Source: Patiria pectinifera (Eukaryota > Echinodermata > Asteroidea > Valvatida > Asterinidae). Taken from it: a stretch of DNA of 64,000 nt. The first letter of the stretch is position 1, and each line of letters opens with the position of its first letter. The stretch is from contig CM057129.1 in NCBI GenBank assembly GCA_029964075.1, positions 22,497,430 to 22,561,429 of the forward strand. The letters run 5' to 3'. Shown here one piece after another: positions 60,164 through 64,000 of this stretch. Under the pieces are notes generated by a model that worked only from the letters and a program-made list of their open reading frames with translations, searched no databases and was not told the DNA's origin. The position numbers and the translations under genes were made by a program.

Positions 60164-60926
60164 TTAAATCACAAGTACAAGAGTCAATTGTAAATTCTTA
60201 GTACTTGACAATATTCAGATGATGGAGATAACTCCTGGAGTTTAAACAAATCCAACGTATTTTATTGGATTCAACAGTGTCAGTTTATTTTGCATCTGAT
60301 AGGGTAGCTGTAGCTACGAAAACTTACACCATAATTTTAATTTTAGTTAGTCTTTAAAATGCTACCTTCTCTATATAACTCTTTCAGTTTATTTATAGCA
60401 TCATTTGATGCTCAAAGTATTATTTTATGCATGTATTCATAAGTTATTGAACTTTGTGCTCCTCCATTCTCTATCCATTCAATTGATTTCACTCGGTGAA
60501 AAACATTTTGAGCACAATTTGGAGTCCGGAGCCTCAGTGGAAAAATGCTCAAAAACATAACCTGAGTTTATTTGCTCAAATTACAAGATACATATCCCAG
60601 TCCTAAGGCTTAAATGTGATGTGCGGATCTCAGTCGCCCAGAAAAACAAATCTAGTCCAAGTGCAAAAACAAATTGTGCAAGTTTACATAGCTTAATTTA
60701 GAGGGTGTTTTAGTAACACAAAGTAAAGTCATCACATGTTTATAAGGAGGATGTGTCATTGGGATCATGTGTGGGTCTTAGAAAGGATTTGACCCCAACT
60801 CAAATTTCCCTGACACATGCAAACAATCCACAAAACCACAAAAAAGTGACAGTCATGATCATGTTGGGATGTACATGAAAGATTCAAATGGTAGTAAATT
60901 TACACAATTCGAAGTACATGTATTAT

Positions 60927-61192
60927 ATTATTTATTTCTAGTAATGAAACCAAGGATTCCTCAACAGCGCCCTAGGCACTGTTAGCTCGCAAGCCTGAAG
61001 AAATCTTTAGAGAGAAGACTATGAGAAGATATTACAAGTGGGAGGAAAACCCCATAAGAATATTCTGGGGGAACACTCTCAGAATCAGATAAGGACTGTA
61101 AACCTAATCCACAAGTGGACCAGGGCAGGAATCGAACCCGGGCCATGGAGGCGGAAGGCGAGGAAAGAACCACTGCGCCATCCTGACTCCCC
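60927..61192 (-). repeat. tRNA-derived SINE (AGAATATTCTGGGG type), copy 3
   Basis: Tail TTATATTATTTATTTC, body AGTAATGAAACCAAGGATTC and AAGAATATTCTGGGGG. The head contains GGAATCGAACCCGGGCCATG (B box on minus) and ends CATCCTGACTCCCC. The least decayed tRNA-like part of the three. Confidence 0.8.
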
Positions 61193-63795
61193 ATAAGCAT
61201 GTAAGCTGCGTTTCATTCGCTTATTTATGGTTGTGCCGTGAATAAGAAAACAACAGGGTTCAAGTAAATGGAGAAAAAGGCACTGGTTAAAGGTTCTCTC
61301 AAGATTGTTATTTTGGCATTAACGTAAAAGGCTCAAGATATACGCAGAGTGGATAAGACGGAGCTCATACCCTGAAGTAGTAAAGGTCATGGTCAGCTTC
61401 CAAATCCTACTCCTAGAGATTGAAACCGTGTTTAGGCCAATGTAAAAGGACACTGAGCCATGCATCATGTCACTGCCCCCCCCCCTCCCCTTTTCCCTCC
61501 CACAGGTGTACCATTGTCCAGGTTAATCAGCTAGGTTCTCCCCCTTCAGGGCATCCAGACTTCAGATCTGGGCTATCCATATGGCTATGTGCCCTCATAG
61601 AACAAGGAACAACCCCCCCCCCCCTTCTCTGCTTGCCCGGGAAATTAGCAGAGTGATAAACTAGTGGTACCCCTCGGGGCACAAGAAAATCAACTTCAGC
61701 AAGCCACTGACAAGCTATCTCCCCTCCCCTCCCCCCTTTCCCAAGGGACACGCTCTGCAGAGAGGAAACTAGCAAATGCCTTCCAGGAGGGGAATAGTAT
61801 CCAAGTGCTTGTTGATTCACTCACAGGATGAAGCAGAGGTTAGCACAAGGGGCTCTGACATCCTGATGCGCTGTCAGAGTCAATTTTCGGCTTCATTAAA
61901 TCCCCGCTACCCTAACCAAGCAGGACCACACAAAAAAAGAGAAGCTGAAAGTGTAAATATTCAACTGTTTTTAGAGACACATTATAGAGGCTTGGAGAAA
62001 AATGTGGAGCTTGTATGCTGATCAGGTGAACGACAAGCATCAGTCATCAGTCATTGAGGCACGCACACACAGGATGAAGTGGGGTGGGGGGTGGTGGGGG
62101 AGCCAGAGAGAGAGAGAAAGGTTACGGAGTGAACTTCCTGACTGTAACACCCATAACTACACGCCCCGGTGATTTCACTCAGCCAGTTATTGGGGGGGGC
62201 CAGAGGAGTCAACTGTAATTTCCGTACAATTACACAGGCTGGTTGCAGAGTGGAAGTGAGTAACTTAACCTGCTGACCTGGGCTGAACCACCAGCAAAGA
62301 GACAAACATACTGTAATGTAGATAGGGATTTTATAACAGCTGGTTAGATGATGTCTTCATGAAAAAAAAGGGCTCTTGGGAGTGGGCGGGTTACCAGACC
62401 AGATCAGATTTGTTTACAAATCAAAGTTTGTAGAACTGTAGTCATTGTTCCGTAGTCTGTAACTTAAACAAAAGTTTTAATATTTCACTGGGACGTGAAA
62501 ACAGAAAAAACAAATGCATCATTGTTCTCACGGCCTCTGAAACTAGGTCAAGTAATGTTAAGATCAACAAATGTACACAATAGGCACTGTTTTCTACAGT
62601 TGTACGTGCTAAAATTCCAGGCCAAATAAAATACAGGAGAGCGTAATGGACCCTTTGTGCCTTTCAAAATCAATCAAACATTGCACTTGTCCAATGAGAT
62701 CACACATTTTAGTCAGGTGATCAAGGTAGCTCAGTCACACTCTATCTCAAGCATAGTGAGAAATGCACACAAACCAAAGGTGGGCGGGGCTAATTATGGC
62801 CAAATTCAGAATGGTCCATTTGTGAATGGATTTTTGAGTGGTTTGTGTGCGTATTGCAAGTAACCAGTTTCATACGTTCAAACCCATATCATGATCACAG
62901 CAGAACACACGTAAATGTGCGCACTTGTGAACTCAAAATCAAGGCTGATTGAATGGCGGCAATGGCCAAAATTTTCTTTGATTTCTCAATTCCTTTCTCT
63001 TTCTCAACAGGGTAATTTGTAAACAGAGTATATGACTCGGTGACTTCATCTGCGAACTGTGTTGTATTTTGGACATATATTTGTTCATGGACATATATTT
63101 GTTCATGAAATAACAAAACAAAGGTTGCGACCTTCCCACCAAAAAAAAAAGGTCTTTCTGGGAAAAAATGACAGACATCCCGAAGTGCTGTTGTGAGAGT
63201 GACCAAGAGAAAAATACAAAGTTATTCCTGTCCATTGTGTATGCGTGAAAGACTTCCAATGATTAGCCAGTCTGACACAATTGAATATATTGGTAGTCGG
63301 GTAATTTAGGGACACCTCAATTGTTTACAATTTTTGCAAATGACTGTCAATTCCAATGTGACTTTCACAAGCAGTATTTTTTTCTTCACATTAACTCATG
63401 TTTTTTGGGGAGTTAATTTTGATAAGTACTTTTGAAGAAAATGTGACCTTTTTTGCACTCAGAGACATGCGTGTTAGAGAAGGTCTCACCATTAATATGC
63501 GAGACCGGTAGCGGGGCTGATGTTTTACCCCATAATTTATCTCATAAATAAAAAAAACTGCCCTCTTTCCACAAAACAAAGCTTGCTGATATTCAACATG
63601 GTCTCTTAGTGAACTATTTAGATGATTCCAAACACATAAAGTGACTTCTTAGTATCATCGCCAAATGTTTAGGAAAGTCCCTACACATAAAGGTGGTAAA
63701 AGTGTCTTTTTGTTCTCTTATAAGAAACGGGGTCCTAAACTACACAATTATAAATATATTGTGGTGTGCACCAGGATCAGCCGTACTTGGCTTGT

Positions 63796-64000
63796 TTTAA
63801 AGCTATAGTCCATCATTCGCAGCCATCCGAAAAAGTAACTGGCGTATTATTGTTGAAAAACATACTTGGTTGAAAGATAGTAAGTGGACTAAACTCCCTG
63901 TGAAATTAATCTTTCTGGCAAGCTATCATTTTGAAGTAATCAACGAAAGAAGGCCTTTCCAACGGTGCGTCTTAAGACGCACCGTAGGAAAATTAAATTA
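63796..64000. repeat. Dispersed repeat, inverted copy of 37485-37775, cut by window edge
   Basis: Begins TTTAAAGCTATAGTCCATCA and runs through AACATACTTGGTTGAAAGAT, AAACTCCCTGTGAAATTA and ATCAACGAAAGAAGGCCTTT. Near the edge it contains the perfect palindrome GGTGCGTCTTAAGACGCACC (63965-63984), which is broken in the other copy. It may be the turning point of a larger fold-back element. Confidence 0.7.

Larger units (their letters stand above)
46317..64000. other. Large region without recognised exons (3' of SMG5 exon 16)
   Basis: After a good GTGAGA donor at 46317 I find no segment resembling the rest of SMG5 or any other protein. Repeats with their own entries cover about a third. Not otherwise explained: 46386-46740 (loose GGAGGATTTTGAAGG repeats), 49620-50820, 51270-52330, 52490-53035, 54831-57755, 58850-59870 (with a CT run at 59155), 60170-60920 and 61200-63790. 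The last three have scattered poly-C runs. The region is either one very long SMG5 intron or includes intergenic DNA. Confidence 0.55.

Overview
The window is nuclear DNA of an intron-rich animal. It is about 40% GC by eye, with GC-rich exons in AT-rich introns. All exons carry GT-AG splice sites and consistent reading phase, the protein families are animal ones, and the many small DNA transposons and tRNA-derived SINEs fit a marine invertebrate. An echinoderm such as a sea star is my best guess, but that is inference and nothing here is diagnostic. There are no bacterial genes, operons or CRISPR arrays.

Four genes can be assembled exon by exon. (1) 638-3576 (+): the 3' part of a C1orf43/NICE-3-like gene, cut by the left edge. 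(2) 10522-7422 (-): a complete four-exon gene for a 244-residue POLR2M (GRINL1A/Gdown1)-like RNA polymerase II subunit. (3) 12011-23816 (+): a complete six-exon SWEET sugar transporter (SLC50A1 type), 214 residues. (4) 27987-46316 (+): the first 16 exons of SMG5, a nonsense-mediated decay factor, giving 794 residues that stop before the expected C-terminal PIN domain. Genes 1 and 2 converge, 2 and 3 diverge, 3 and 4 are head to tail. C1orf43, SLC50A1 and SMG5 also lie within about 2 Mb of each other on human 1q21-q22, so this looks like old linkage.

The rest is introns and intergenic DNA full of repeats. Several repeats can be delimited to the base because target duplications survive: three TTAA-flanked MITEs, two TAA-flanked MITEs, hAT-type elements with 8-bp duplications (one built of GAGTC repeats), a 2.3-kb element whose 270-bp inverted ends consist of a short CCGATAATGTATCA motif, and a MITE containing a second, nested transposon whose empty site is preserved in another copy in the window. 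A dispersed family made of inverted CTTGTGA minisatellite arms occurs in introns of three of the four genes. From 46317 to the right edge (17.7 kb) I find no exon; it holds a 169-bp satellite, MITEs, SINEs and unassigned sequence. The missing SMG5 3' end must lie beyond it or in exons too small for me to recognise.
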